A DNA stretch of 64,000 bases from positions 25,198,173 through 25,262,172 of the forward strand of contig OX578279.1 in the NCBI GenBank assembly GCA_951217055.1, given 5' to 3'. The stretch is from Gerris lacustris (lineage: Eukaryota > Arthropoda > Insecta > Hemiptera > Gerridae). The position numbers were made by a program, and so were the translations under genes. Below, piece after piece: positions 12,688 through 24,756 of this stretch; the first letter of the stretch is position 1, and each line of letters opens with the position of its first letter. The notes beneath the pieces are model-generated. The model saw nothing but the letters and a program-made list of their open reading frames with translations, was not told where the DNA came from and did not search any database.

Positions 12688-13444
12688 ATATCTTGGAATG
12701 TGAATGAATATTTGTAGGAGTAACTTTTTTTTGGTTCTTTGTCGCTCTTGAGAATGCCCTCCTACTTCTGTCGTTTTTAATTAGTGGCTGATTCCATCCC
12801 CCACAAGTATTCTGTCCTCATCTGTATTCGAAAGCACGAAGCCACTTCTTACAACTTTAGAAATTTTTATTCTTTAATAGGGATGCTGAAGTCTTCATAT
12901 CGATCGATAGTATCTTGCATAATATATAAGACCTCATTTCTGCAGCTTTTTTTTATTGTTACTTGCATACATTATTATCTAGAAATATATAAATAATAAT
13001 TGCTTTATTATTATAATAATTAAAAGGACCATAGAAACATGGTAAATTATTTGAGGGTCCTCATTGTACCTGAATAGGTTTTTGTATTATCTTGATACGT
13101 TTTTTAAAATAATGAATCCAATTATTTTTGTTCTGAGAGCATTCGATACTTTTTTTGAAGAATGCTTCTGAAACCAATATAAAATTATTATTTATACTTT
13201 CGATTCTCTTGGATTTCTAGATACCTAAATCTGATCTATTAAGATCTCTGGAGGTAAGTAGCAGTGTGTTTTGAATTAGAGCTGTTTTCGTTCCGGGAAA
13301 ACCTTCGAGGCAATCCAATGAGGGATTATACTTAGGATAAGAGCTTAGGTCAACGTCAATAGAAGTCAACATGATTAATTGAAATAATAAGTCATCACAT
13401 CTTGATCACTGATTATCTTACTATACACAAATGTTTGAAATACA

Positions 13445-14005
13445 GGCACTTCTTTTGACTAATGAAAAACAGAAGGGAGTAACAATCTAAAGATGGTTTA
13501 CGGAATATTCTTCTTTAGACTGTTACTCCCCTTATAAAAAAGAAGTTTGATATTCCCAGTATATTGGAGTAAACATCCCTTTGTCTTAATAGTTATTTAG
13601 ACTAAGGACTGTATAAATAATTATATCCATTTATATTCTAAAATAGACTGCCAATTGGCGTGCCACACAGCTTCCTCGCATCCTATCACATACTTTATTG
13701 ATTTTATGCTTGAAGGTTGAAACTTATATGGGACCAACTGTGAGCTAAATATGACCTGTCATATAAATTTAATTAAAATCGGACGTGTAGTTTTTAAGAT
13801 AGGTTGGTTCGCAAAAATTGAGCGATCGACCGATAGGCAGACACGGAACCAAAAATGTTCCAAGATGCCAGAAACGGGTTTCTGCCTTAGAATTTTTTAA
13901 ATCGGAGGCATAAAAAATTTTTGTTCTTCAGAACGATCACATAGCTTCCGTTACCTTTGGTAACATCGGAAGCAAAAACCTAGAGTAACAATCTTAAGAA
14001 GTACC
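13445..14005 (+). mobile_element. MITE of the same 8-bp family, copy 2, interrupted
   Basis: This copy starts GGCACTTCTTT and ends AGAAGTACC. Its flanks GAAATACA and GGAATATA match at 6 of 8 positions. The internal motif CTTCTTTAGACTGTTACTCC is present at about 13511. The copy is split by about 330 bp of an unrelated repeat (13647-13979). Removing the insert gives the same layout as copy 1. The poorer flank match suggests an older insertion. Confidence 0.75.
13647..13979 (+). mobile_element. Hairpin-tailed repeat family, copy 1
   Basis: The copy starts around CCAATTGGCGTGCCACACAG and runs through a 'TTAATTAAAATCGG' segment. It then carries CAGAAACGGGTTTCTG (a hairpin), TTCTTCAGAA, and the 30-nt stem-loop at 13944-13973 (GCTTCCG-TTACC-TTT-GGTAA-CAT-CGGAAGC). 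It is inserted in a MITE (13445-14005). All three copies in the window have the same orientation. No open frame or inverted ends are seen, so the family cannot be assigned to a known class from this window. Confidence 0.7.
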
Positions 14006-14160
14006 GGAATATATAATATTATGTTAAATATATATATTTTTTAAACGTGATGAATAAAAAAACGGCATAAAATGCAGATTTAATGTAGACATAATATATA
14101 TCTATATATTTTTTTAACTTCCATTTAATGTTTATGTAGTGGAAAGTAATTGATAAATGA

Positions 14161-14241
14161 ATATGGCCTAATTGCGCTAAGTTCGAACAAGTGGTTCGTC
14201 CAACCCGTCTAATACTACTACTAGGACCTTACTACTACTTA
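14161..14241 (+). mobile_element. 5'-truncated 3' end of the same SINE family
   Basis: The plus strand carries ATGGCCTAATT, then GTTCGAACAAGTGGTTCGTC, then ACCCGTCTAATACTACTAC. These match in order and spacing the last part of the SINE at 577-875. The tail is again TACTAC-rich but interrupted. Only about 80 bp is recognisable, as expected for a copy truncated at its 5' end. No target duplication was identified. Confidence 0.65.
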
Positions 14242-14344
14242 TATTCATAAATGAAAGATTCTTAAAAAATAAATCATTATTCAAATAGTTATAGAGATAT
14301 AATATACACGGAAAATAATGTTCAACTCACAATAATAATGTTCA

Positions 14345-14511
14345 ACAAATCGCACTAAAGTACAACTCATACATTTTTCATAGGTATATCTTTGTATTTT
14401 AGTAGGAGTTCTATGATAAGGATTACTTTCTCGGACAAATCGTACTAAAGTACAACTGATACATTTTTCATATATCTTTGTATTTTAGTAGGAGTTCTAT
14501 GATAAGGATTA
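14345..14511 (+). repeat. Tandem duplication of ~85 bp
   Basis: CGCACTAAAGTACAACTCAT and CGTACTAAAGTACAACTGAT open two units. Both continue ACATTTTTCATA, ATATCTTTGTATTTTAGTAG and GAGTTCTATGATAAGGATTA. The first copy has a few extra bases (GGTATAT). It is a recent local duplication without coding content. Confidence 0.85.
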
Positions 14512-14639
14512 ATTAATAATTCTCATAAAATTACTTGGTCCAGTGTTTTCCATTTATTAGTTGTTTCGAGTTTTCACTATTAAATTTAATTATTATTATT
14601 CGTTTATCAAAATATACCATAAAAATAATTCCTCCGCGG

Positions 14640-14860
14640 GCTCTTAAGTGGCTATTTTTCTGGTTGCCTCGTTAAGGGTAAAAAATAGGAAACTTTTATA
14701 TTAACTTAGACGAACAATTGAGCTATAATACGCCTCTCACTCTGAGTATATGCCTCAGAGTAAGGCAAAATATAGCAAAATTGTTCGTCTAAGACGATGT
14801 AAAAGTTTTCATAATTTTTACCCTTAAACCTGAAAAATAATCTATTATAATAAGGGTCAA
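14640..14860. repeat. Fold-back element
   Basis: CTTAGACGAACAATT (14705-14719) and AATTGTTCGTCTAAG (about 14779-14793) are perfect inverted copies around a smaller inner hairpin (CACTCTGAG with CTCAGAGT). Outside them TTAAGGGTAAAAAATAGG and ATTTTTACCCTTAAACC continue the pairing. An 81-codon frame on the minus strand that crosses the arms is a by-product. Confidence 0.65.
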
Positions 14861-16729
14861 ACAAAAGGAAACCGCGTAATAAACTTATTTCTTGATTTTT
14901 GCCGGGATATACTTTTATCCGAACCTGTATGGCAAATTTTATCGAAAACAACCCAGTAGATTATTATTGATAGTAGGGTCTAAAGGAAAAAATTGATACC
15001 TCACTTTTCCACTATTTCGACCGATTTTTTGGGTCACCTTCAAGCTGATTACTAAGATTACTATTCCATCCTGTTCTTGCTGAAAAAAATATTTTATTCT
15101 AACCTAGGTGGTTATTGTCAAAAGTTTAGGATAATTTTCTAAAATTCCATAGTTATTCTACTCGTATGACTGTCACTATATGTTAATAAAGCTTCAAAAT
15201 TAAAAAATATATACTATTATCCAGGTAATTTAACCCAATCTAACTTCCTCCAAAAATTTCCATGAGTTTTCCGAACTTCAAAAATAAATGATAAAAATTT
15301 AAGTTTAAAGAAAATAGGTGGTAAAACTGATTTCAAGTCGTTTTCCTGCCATGCTGCACAGGTTTTTAGATTTTTTCCATTGTTTACTTTAGATTCTTTA
15401 CTCTTTACTATATATAAAAGGTTCAGTAAGCGTCGGAGCATTGTTCAAAACGGATGTGCGGTCAATATAGCTCTCAATTATACATTGTTATAAGATTGTA
15501 ACAATACTTTAAAAGATTTTAAGTGATAATTTTTATTTGAGCTATTCATAATTTCAATAAAATCATCACGACTCCATTCATTTCTAGATTTTCACTATAT
15601 TAAGGTATTTATTCTTTCAACCCTCTACCTATCTAGAAAGTGGAAGAATTAGAGATGGGGGTGAGTGAGGGTTACTTTATTTTTTTATCTATAATAATAC
15701 TTCTAGTGTATCATATGCGGTATTTCGATCAATTGACAATTCAGTAAAATCTTAATATTATTCGAATAAATATATTTATGGTTTTTATGACAATACGCTT
15801 AATTAATCATTAAGCAATTCTTTTTGTGATGTTTAAGGATTATGCTAGTTCTCATATTTGCTTCTATTCCAACATTGTATTGAGATTAAAAGTAATAAGT
15901 TATTTTGATAATTTTAGCTCTAACTATTTTGCAGTACTATCTTTATCTCATAACTCATTTTCTCTTTCAATTCTCTCTACAATTTACCGAGATCAAACTA
16001 ATTACTGTTTTAGTTTTAACTGCTTCTAAACTTTGTTCAGCTTGCAACTAACTTCTAATTATCTTTCTAGAAATCATTTAATAATCTTTACAGTGTGTAT
16101 TTGTAACAATTTATATCCACGTGCCATTTAAAGAGTTCTATGAATTAAATATGCATTTTAAACTCTGTACTTGTCTAATTTAATCTGTTTTTTAAAATAT
16201 TTTTTTTTACTGGTTAATGTTTGTTAATGGGTAACTGTTATTAAGTACTTCTATTATCTACATATACATATGTAGAGTATATCAGGGAGTCCCCGGACCG
16301 GGTTGTCAATTTGTGTAATGACAAATAAAATAATATTTTTAAATGAAGATTTATAGTATTACTTTTTGTTCAAAATGAACCATGTACCCAAAAAGTACAA
16401 TTTTCAAAAATTATAAGAGTAAACTAAACCGGTCCAAATTTTGACTATTCAAGAAAAAAGTATTCTTCATATTTTTTTTAAGGTAATTTTCCAAATTTAT
16501 TTGTCGAATAAACACAAAAATTTATAAATTTCAAATAAAAGTGTATGAAAGCTAATATATATGTATAATATGAACCAAAAACAATGTGAAAGCTATTATA
16601 GGGGAAATCAATTTTAAAAAAATATGCCTGCTAAAGAATGATTCGTATTTCTATTAAAAAAAAAATTTAAATAATAAATAACATATCCCATGTTAAAGCT
16701 TGCATACGATGTTTACCGAAATAAATTGG
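14861..16729. other. AT-rich spacer
   Basis: No gene. 16284-16310 has the palindrome-like CCCCGGACCGGG and may be the end of a mobile element, but no partner end was found. Confidence 0.55.
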
Positions 16730-17780
16730 TAGTGCGTGAAGTCTCACGTAAAAAGGGTTTCGTTGGTGTTGTAAACATGAAATTTGTAGTTGGGGGGGGG
16801 GGGGGGGGGAATTTGGATGTTTTTGACAAAATGGCGTAGAAAATTAAACGCTTTCCACAAGTGTTATATATTTTTGTAATCTACTCTTCAATACCTTTCA
16901 TTTGGTACCTCACTCAAAATTTTAAAAAAATATTCTTTTTTCCCGTGACATCAATCAGCCGCCATCTTGGATTCCCAGTTAATCCGACCAAGTTGCTATT
17001 CTTATTTTTTTCTTTGGCCCATCAGACCGCACATTTTGCATATTTTTCTATATTTTTAGTAAGAGCGGAAATACGATTTTAGGGGGGGGGGGGGGGACAC
17101 GCAAAATTTCGATGTTTTTTGACAAAATGGCGCCGAAAATTGAACACATTCCCTAAGTGATATATATATTTGTAATCTACTCTTTAATACCTTTCATTTG
17201 ATACCCCACCCAAAATTTAAAAAACAATATTTATTTTCGAGTGACATGAATTATCCGCCATCTTGGCTTCCCAGTAAATCAGATCAAATTGCTAATCTTA
17301 TTTTTTCTATGGCCCACCAGACCACACATTTTGCATATTTTTCTATATTTTTAATATGAGCGGAAATACGATTTTAGGGGGGGGGGGGGACACGCAAAAT
17401 TTCGAAGTTTTTTGACAAAATGGCGCCGAAAATTGAACACTTTCCCTAAGTGATATATATATTTGTAATCTACTCTTTAATGCCTTTCATTTGATACCCC
17501 ACTTAAAATTTAAAAAAAAAAAAATGTTTCGCATGACGTGAGTTATCCGCCATTTTGGATTTGAACAGCTGATAATTTTAGGTTCGCTATATTTTTCCTC
17601 TGTGCGCGTCAAAACGATCTTTAATATTGGAAAGTTTCACGTTTCTATCTCTTTTTATTCAAAAGTTATTGGAACCGTACAGAGTGACAGACAGATAGAT
17701 AGACAGACAGACTGACAGACAGACACATGAACGAAACTATAAGGGTTTCTTTTTTTGGTTTTACCAACGAAACCCTAAAA
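16730..17780 (+). mobile_element. Poly-G repeat element with three internal ~300-bp units
   Basis: AGGGTTTCGTTGGT (16754) and ACCAACGAAACCCT (17763-17776) are inverted ends. Similarity to a second copy extends left to GTGCGTGAAGTCT. The interior repeats a unit of about 300 bp starting at about 16792, 17082 and 17378. Each unit opens with 12-18 G, then a 'TTTGACAAAATGGCG' block, then TTTGTAATCTACTCTT and CCTTTCATTTG, then a 'TTATCCGCCAT' block. Near the right end are a CAGACAGATAGATAGACAGA run and CTATAAGGGTTTC. Open frames inside are short and not conserved, so it is non-autonomous. Confidence 0.75.
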
Positions 17781-18060
17781 AGCAATAATACACTTTTTAA
17801 TGTACTCAACGAGACTTTTAAATCGACTCTTTAATTATTAGGATTTATACATTTTGAATTTTTTTTAATCAAAATCGTCGGAACCGTTTACGAGAAACAA
17901 TTTTTCCCAGGTGTTTTCAGAATTTTTTATTTTTATTTTTTTTGGGGGGGGGGGGGTGATTAATGAATCCTCCCTCATCACCTCTAACAGTTTGTACAAA
18001 TTATTTTCCCATAAGTTGATATCCATCTCCTGATCTAAAAAAGGTATGATTTTAAAAAGT
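17781..18060 (+). repeat. Decayed repeat with 14-G tract
   Basis: AATCAAAATCGTCGGAACCG and a run of 14 G at about 17944-17957 follow the poly-G element. It resembles part of 31195-31560. It holds no gene. Confidence 0.35.
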
Positions 18061-18419
18061 TAAGTAGTTTAAATGAAATATTCATATATTTTGCTTCCAA
18101 TTATGTAAAATGAAACTCTAACCACCAATGAGGCACGCAATGCCAAGTTTTCTTTATATTAATGCACTAATTTATTCTTATTCTTTCATTCCATTATTAT
18201 TCTGTCGGCATGGATCAAAGAAGTATCCTAGACTAGTTCATAGGCTGTGCAAAATGCACTTAATAACACATACACATTTTTCTCTTGCGAATCTTTATTA
18301 AAACTGACATCAAAAACACTGGTCAATTAACTATGTCTAAAATTAAAATATTACTAGGCATCGCGTGGCTCTATCATTGAAGCGAGCGTATTGCAATAAA
18401 ATACTGAATATTGAAATTT

Positions 18420-19042
18420 ATTAATCACGAAGAATGTCATAGTTGAAGATAAGTGGAAGAGGGTAGTGTGGAGTAGAGTGGGGGTACTCGGTACAAAGCT
18501 TTACTTCCTAAACAAACCTATACACTATAAGAATCCTAACCACCCGTAATAGCTTTTATTATTATTATAAATGTATCACTTCATTACTCAAATACTACTG
18601 CTTGTATCACGTTGAAATTTTACATACTTGTTTAAATTGTACTTTAGACGATGTACATGAAGTTTTATTAAAATCGTTACGTTAGAACGTAAGATATCGG
18701 TAAAAAGGTTGTTTTCTCTATTTTAAACGTTTAGGTCCGCTTTAATAGTTTTAGCGATCTTTATTAATTCATAGCAGTGTCGTTGTTGGTTTTACTAAAA
18801 AATGTTATTTGAAAAAAATGTTCGTCTCATCGAATAGGTGATTATAGAATTTTTTCCCGTCCTGAAATTCCAATTTTAAATTTGAAGCTCACGTTTACGC
18901 GAGCATTGCGCGCGAACTCTTGAACGGATCACGCTGTCCAACGAACTTAGCCTGAGTATTAGTAAAAGGAAAATGTATACCAAATTTCAACTAAATTGGT
19001 CAACTTTTACTCAAGTTATCGTCGGACACGTAAACGTTACAC

Positions 19043-19070
<28 letters not shown>
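18420..19070 (+). mobile_element. CAGA-tailed repeat family, copy 1
   Basis: The left module has GAGGGTAGTGTGGAG..., then ATTATTATAAATGTATCACT. The right module has GCTCACGTTTACGCGAGC, CGAACTTAGCCTGAG, CAAATTTCAACTAAATTGG and ACTCAAGTTATCGTC, and ends in (CAGA)n at 19040-19070. Other copies are at 51785-52215 and 56925-57205, and left-module relatives at 11230-11430 and (inverted) 52420-52680. Short frames in it are not conserved. Confidence 0.65.
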
Positions 19071-19073
<3 letters not shown>

Positions 19074-20730
19074 GCATATTTCGTTGAATTGCATATTCGT
19101 AATTGAAGCTCGCTTACGCACGCTTCAATTACATGTCAGTCATTTCCAACATAGCTCTTCCGGGGATAAAAATAATTTGTTTTGCTATTAATACCTTTCG
19201 TAAGCTTTGAGGTTCTACAGACAAAATACAGATTCAAATTCCTCCAAATAATCTCCTTTGCGTAATTACAAGTCTTATTTTCGCCATACCTGTTTTTTTT
19301 TATTTATGAACTCTATTATAACTTTAAATAATTACTCGTTATAAATCAAATTAATGGTAACTATAAAACAAAGAATAGACTAATTTATCACATATTCTTT
19401 TTGATTAAGTCAGATAGAAGCGATAGTTAAAGCAAATTTATGATTAAGTAAACACTGTGATTATCTCATTGTTATCTAGGAATCTTTTTTTAATTGACTC
19501 AAATAAAAAGGCATAGGGTTGCGCGTGAGCTATAACGACAATGCTCACCTTTCTACCTTAAGCTGTGTGGAGTGGGGGTGCACGAGAAGAAACTTAGGGC
19601 ATGCCATGTTGACTGATAGTTAGGTCCCTAGGGCCTAAATAAATAAATATATTTCACATAACCTCTCATTTACTTTAAAATACGTCTTTTTCTTACGCAG
19701 TCATTTCCGACAGAGTAAATTATAACTTAGGTAAAAATCTATTCATTTGTTAATAAGGCAACAAAGTTAGTTTTAAATTGATTTTTATTACTATAATCAT
19801 TTTAATTAAATTTACATTTTATTGGATTTTGTTTTAAATTAAAAATAATTTTACTAAAGGACCTTTAGTGCCTTCATTTTTCAGATACTTTCTTGAATTT
19901 AAATGATCTTATTAAGCTTTGTTCATTCTACACACTTCATTTTAGATAACTTTAGTTTGTTCTGTCCCTAGCTCACTTAAAAGAATTTATTTTATTCCAA
20001 ACCCTTGTCTTCAGACAATAGCAGTAAATTTCGTTAGAGCTACTGTTCTAAATACTAGGTTTATGTGTACTCTTACGTATGCCATATATATTAATATAAA
20101 GCTGGTGAAAATTGAACTTTAAGAGATTATTTTTCTAGCATTTCTCTACTTGTATGGGGGTTACACTGATTTGAAATGATCGGCTGCGAGACGGGTCTCA
20201 ACTTAGCTAAAGCTCCCTTGGCTCGTGTAACTCAACAGCTTGTTGATCCCTCGTTACTCTACTTCAAATAGACTTATCCCAAAGCACAAGTTAGCTTCCT
20301 TCACACAGTCTTAACTCCTTTTCCATCAGAGTAACTCACATTTTACAACCAGATAAATCACAGCGCTACATCTTCTTCACGTCCTAATGGCGCTTTCCTA
20401 ATCCTCACATCGCTTGCTTTTACACATTTACCTTCTTCATATATTTGTTTCCTAACTATGTTTTAACTTTATTCCTTCAATTCGTGCTTTATCATAGTTC
20501 TTTTCTTTATTATTATCTTTGCTGTCCTCAAACCTATTAATTGGTATGGCTTCCACTCTTGAATTTGAACAGGAAAGCTTTAGAAAACAGCCTGAGACAA
20601 CTTTATTCTTATTTACGGATAACTCCAAAAACCATAAATCAATTATTAAAATTGGATTATACCCATTCGAATACCCTACGAGAATTCTTATGACTGCATT
20701 TTTCTCCCATGTGTGATCACTCATTATGAA
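19071..20730. other. AT-rich spacer
   Basis: No coding segment. Overlapping frames on both strands at 20452-20745 come from sequence related to the flank of the Penelope-like repeat and are not conserved. Confidence 0.55.
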
Positions 20731-20937
20731 AGAGGTGTAGTTCAATAACCAAAGAAATGATCAATCACAGTGAATTATAAAATTATCTCTTGAACTTTTA
20801 AAGTCACTCTATAACTATCAGATTATCTGAAGAAGACTGCATATAATAGAACAGCCAAACCCGGTCAATTGTTAAAATACAATCATTCTTTGTGAAAAAG
20901 TTGTTTCGTTATTGAGCTACACCTCTTTTATGATGAT
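20731..20937 (+). mobile_element. Decayed copy of the Penelope-like inverted repeat
   Basis: AGAGGTGTAGTTCAATAACC (20731) and GAGCTACACCTCTTTTA (to 20940) are the inverted ends. Internal matches to 59433-59716 include CTGAAGAAGACTGC, AGAACAGCC and CCGGTCAATTG. The hammerhead box has lost G12 (CAGCC is followed directly by AAAC), so it could not be active. Left-flanking sequence (TTTTTCTCCCATGTGTGAT) resembles, in reverse, the right flank of the other copy at about 59730, so the repeat unit is longer than the inverted part. Confidence 0.5.
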
Positions 20938-21098
20938 TCTTTAACAGGATGCTACCCGGATCCAAACATAAGCCACTCGGGCAATATCAGAACATATATT
21001 TTATACTTTGTAGAGCCTTAAATGCCCACCGATCTGGTGGTGGGAGATTTTTTTATGTGTTTAGTTATAATAATATATTTAATAGGCCTCTCTTTATA

Positions 21099-21654
21099 CA
21101 GGGTGGCGCAGCTCGAATGACCACATTTTAAATTGTTACCATGTGCTTAATTCTAGAGCCAGGAGATTGAAATAAACTAAATTTTCAAGCAAAAATGTGG
21201 AAGTTTACTGAACAGAAGTCAAATTTTTAAGTGTAAAGGATAATATACGATAAATGACCTCCTTGTCGATTTCTACATTCACATTATTCACACGACCGAG
21301 AAAAATTTGACGCACGCGAATCATTAACACTTGTGTGTACAGTGGCTCCATTTTGTTGGAACCATATGTGGACCGTATCCATTTTGTTATCCTTTGAATA
21401 GGGGATGAAAAATCGGATTCCCTGACGAGATGTTATAGAATGTGATGCGCAACTTCGCCGAGCGCATCTGAAAATGTGTGCATCGACAAGGTGTCATTTA
21501 TCGGACATTATCTTCCACACTTAAAAATTTGACTTATGTCCAGTAAACTTACGCATATTTGCTTGAAAATTTGCTATATATCAATCTCCTACCTCTAGTA
21601 TTGAGCACATTCGTGACCATTTAAAATGTGGTCATCTGCGCTACGCCACCATAT
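21099..21654 (-). mobile_element. Mariner/Tc1-type element with ~190-bp inverted arms
   Basis: CAGGGTGGCGCAG (21099) and CTACGCCACC (to 21650) begin inverted arms that stay similar for about 190 bp through TGACCACATTTTAAA, GGAGATTGA and GTCAAATTTTTAAGTGT. TA lies next to both ends, as expected for a TA duplication. On the minus strand around 21290-21370 a transposase-like fragment HIWFQQNGATVHTS is readable and then runs into a stop. The usual family motif here is WFQQDGA..H, so the catalytic Asp appears as Asn. The rest of the transposase is absent. Confidence 0.65.
21290..21370 (-). pseudogene. Transposase fragment with the DDE Asp replaced by Asn
   Basis: Twenty-six codons on the minus strand read HIWFQQNGATVHTSVNDSRA and on to SNFSRSCE, ending at a TAA. 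Tc1/mariner-superfamily transposases carry WFQQDGA.AHT with the second catalytic Asp at the position that is Asn here. The fragment lies between the inverted arms of the element 21099-21654 and would be inactive even without the deletions around it. Confidence 0.6.
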
Positions 21655-23271
21655 ACAAGATTTGTTAGTGATTTAATATTGATTTAATACTTAAGGGTTT
21701 GTGCCATTTAAAGTAGGTTCAAAATGCTCATTAACTATATCTACTGACTGATATCTGTTTCTGATGGGTTATTATCTGTACACTTATTTTAAAAGTTGTT
21801 ATTGTGAGTAAAGTTATGAACTTATTGGACATTTTTCAATTGAAATAAAGCCAAATTAAAAAATGTATCTCTATTTTCACGCAAGATCATAACGTCGCTT
21901 TATTCTGAATTATCTTTTCCAGACAATTCTGCTTTTCCTTTATTTCCAAATACGAGAGATAAAAAAATGCTTTTTTGGAAACTCTGCCGATTTTCCCTCA
22001 TTTTACAACTACATCGTTCCTCCCTCTGTACACTTCTCCAAACTCCCAACCCATGCCCATGTCATTTGGCTTTGAATGATAAATGGATTTAAATTCAAGA
22101 ATGAATAAATATCATTAATCATGATTGGGTAGTGGAGCTCCCTTTTCCTCTAACCGAGGCTGCTGTGTTCAAAACTAATTGATTATTAATTAATGTATAA
22201 AGGAGAAAGATGATAAAGGGAAGGGGGAGATTTTTTTTTGGAAAATTTCTATCATAAATGGTTTTAAAGGTGTGGGAGTTGGAAATTTTCTGATAGGTGT
22301 AAAAGCCCAGTGAGCTAAAATAAGGAAATTAATATCATTACAATACTGAGGGTGGGAACTGTGTTTTGAAACCCATTACCGACACTGATCGATTTCAGTG
22401 ATTTAGATTAATGTGCTTCCGTATAACCAACCAGGTGAGCAGTTCCCAGGCTATCCTTTTTTATATTTCTGTGTAATGGCCATATTTATCTCATTATTTT
22501 TATCATTGGATCAAGCTAATCTAAAATTTGATAATACATATTTCGAGAAATTATTACTTTGATTATCAGTGATGTGTTATTTTGAATGATTTAATGATCT
22601 TTTTATACTATACTATTCGCTGTAATATTACTTTGATTTTTTTTAAAAGTATAAACCCTTAATTAAATTAAAGAGATCGAGGTATAAATTATAATGAATA
22701 ATTACTCAAATAAATTTGTTATATTGAATTGATTATTTTGTGCATAGTTCAGTTCAGTGTATTCAAGGTTGCTTTTTACCTTTAACCTACAGAATTATCA
22801 AAGAAGTATTATCAAACTGATAAGGTTACAGTATGAGATCATGCTAATGCAGAAGAATTTTCAAAATTATTTAATACCTATAATTAATTACATCTTTAGT
22901 TTGGTAAGAACAAAGTTCGATGTATTAAAAGTCGATATATTATTCTTTAATATACTTTTTTGAAGTAAGGCCAAAAATCAATAATATTTACAATAATTCA
23001 CTAAATCCCTATTAAATCTTTAGGAATGGCGATTTTTAATAAATATTTTTTAATGGATACATATTGTTGAATACACAAAAAATAGTATAGTACATAAACA
23101 ATACTTTAATACAATAACTAAATCTAATGTACATTTTTAATCTGAACACAAACATAAGAATAATTGTAAGAATTAATAAAGTGTCAGTGTTGTCAGTTAT
23201 CTGTCTCATACGTGTCACATATTTATTAAAAAAAATGTATATTTTTTTTAATTATCATCCCTAATGACTTA
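21655..23271. other. AT-rich spacer
   Basis: Nothing recognisable beyond a worn GGTAGTGGAGC fragment at about 22126. Confidence 0.55.
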
Positions 23272-24106
23272 TAGGCCAATATATAGATACATTCGAGCTT
23301 GCATTAATTAGGGTAAACGATTTTTTTTTTTTAGGATTGTTTTGTATAGTAAGAGGAGCATGAAACCAAGTTTGCGACCTCGAAAGCCCTGGGGATAACT
23401 TTTGGCAGTTTTTTTAATTTAACTCATAATCGACGCCGAAATCAGGAAATTGTATTCTCTCCGAAATAAAATTAGACAAAAATCTCTACAAAATGCACTA
23501 GTCAAACTTAATTTTATGTTATCCTAAACCATTTCTACAGGGCTCTGAAGTTTGACAAAATTATTTAAAAAATAAAAAAAATCAGGATTTTACTCATTTT
23601 TTTGACATTTATATAGTCGTTTATGGTGCCCATTATACATATGTATATATTATGTATGTATGTAGGTATATATATACACATCATCAATATAACATCATAA
23701 AAATATATAATGGGCACCATAAACGACTATATAAATGTCAAAAAATAAGTAAAATCCGTTTTTTTTTTGATTTTTTTTACATAATTTTGTCAAACTTCAA
23801 AGCCCTGTAGAAATGGTTTAGGATAACATAAAATTATGTTTGACTAGTGCATTTTGTAGAGAATTTTGTCTACTTTAATTTCGGAGAGAATACAATTTTC
23901 TGATTTCGGCGTCGTTTATGAGTTATATTAAAAAAACTTAAAAAGTGCGAGGTTTTTCGCCTGCCAAAAGTTGTCCCCAGAGCTTTCGAGGTCGCAAACT
24001 TGGTTTCATGCTCCTCTTACTATACAAACAAACCTAAAAAAAAAAAAAAATCGTTTACCCTAATTAATGCAAGCTGGACCCCTCTCAGGTTACCTATATA
24101 TTGGTC
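23272..24106. mobile_element. 835-bp fold-back element
   Basis: The two arms of about 365 bp are inverted copies: TAGGCCAATATATA with TATATATTGGTCTA at the outside, and GTCGTTTATGGTGCCCATTA with its complement at the inside. A spacer of about 65 bp (23640-23704) is AT-rich. Arm identity is high but interrupted by small indels. There is no open frame in the arms. Such long-arm, short-spacer structures are typical of fold-back transposons or palindromic MITEs; the class is not decidable here. Confidence 0.85.
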
Positions 24107-24756
24107 TATTAATAGAGATAAGAATAAATATAAATATATATGTACTAATTGAAGAATATTCAATAATTTAAGTATTGTACGAGAATTAGTAAACTAAAGG
24201 CTTTGTAAACATCTAACGTTTGATTAAATGATATATCTAATTAGTGATGTCTACATTTCATTGGTAGATGTAGTAATTCATTTTCAGTTTCTATTAGGCG
24301 ATGAAATCATACGATATACATGAAATACTGTAACTAAAATTACAACTTCATCACATGTAGACCATTTATTCGACGATTAACAAAAAAAATTGAACTCCAG
24401 AATATGAGAGTTTCTCTGATCTCAAAAATCTGTTGAAAGGGTACACTGAGCTTGAAGAATGTTGGCACGTTATAATCAAAAACGTAGAGCGACATCTAAT
24501 AGAAAACCGTTAAGGTTTTTATTTATACGATTTTAACAACATAAATCCTAATAGCTTAGTCATAAATAATTTCTGCTGTGAAATAAAACAATCAACAAGC
24601 TTAGTTATGGAATGTAAATAGCTTTTCCATAGATCTAACAAATTAATATTAATAAAAATATAGTTATATTTTATAGGAGCTATTTGTAACTTTATGTTAC
24701 ATTTAATTATAAATTATAACAATATTATCTTATACATGAAAAGATGTATCATTATT

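Larger units (their letters stand above)
9473..13444. other. AT-rich spacer with a repeat fragment
   Basis: It holds two (AT)n tracts. A worn left module of the CAGA family lies at 11230-11430 (GAGGGTAGTGGACTTTGG, ATTATTATAAATGTATAAC). Nothing else is recognisable. Confidence 0.6.
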
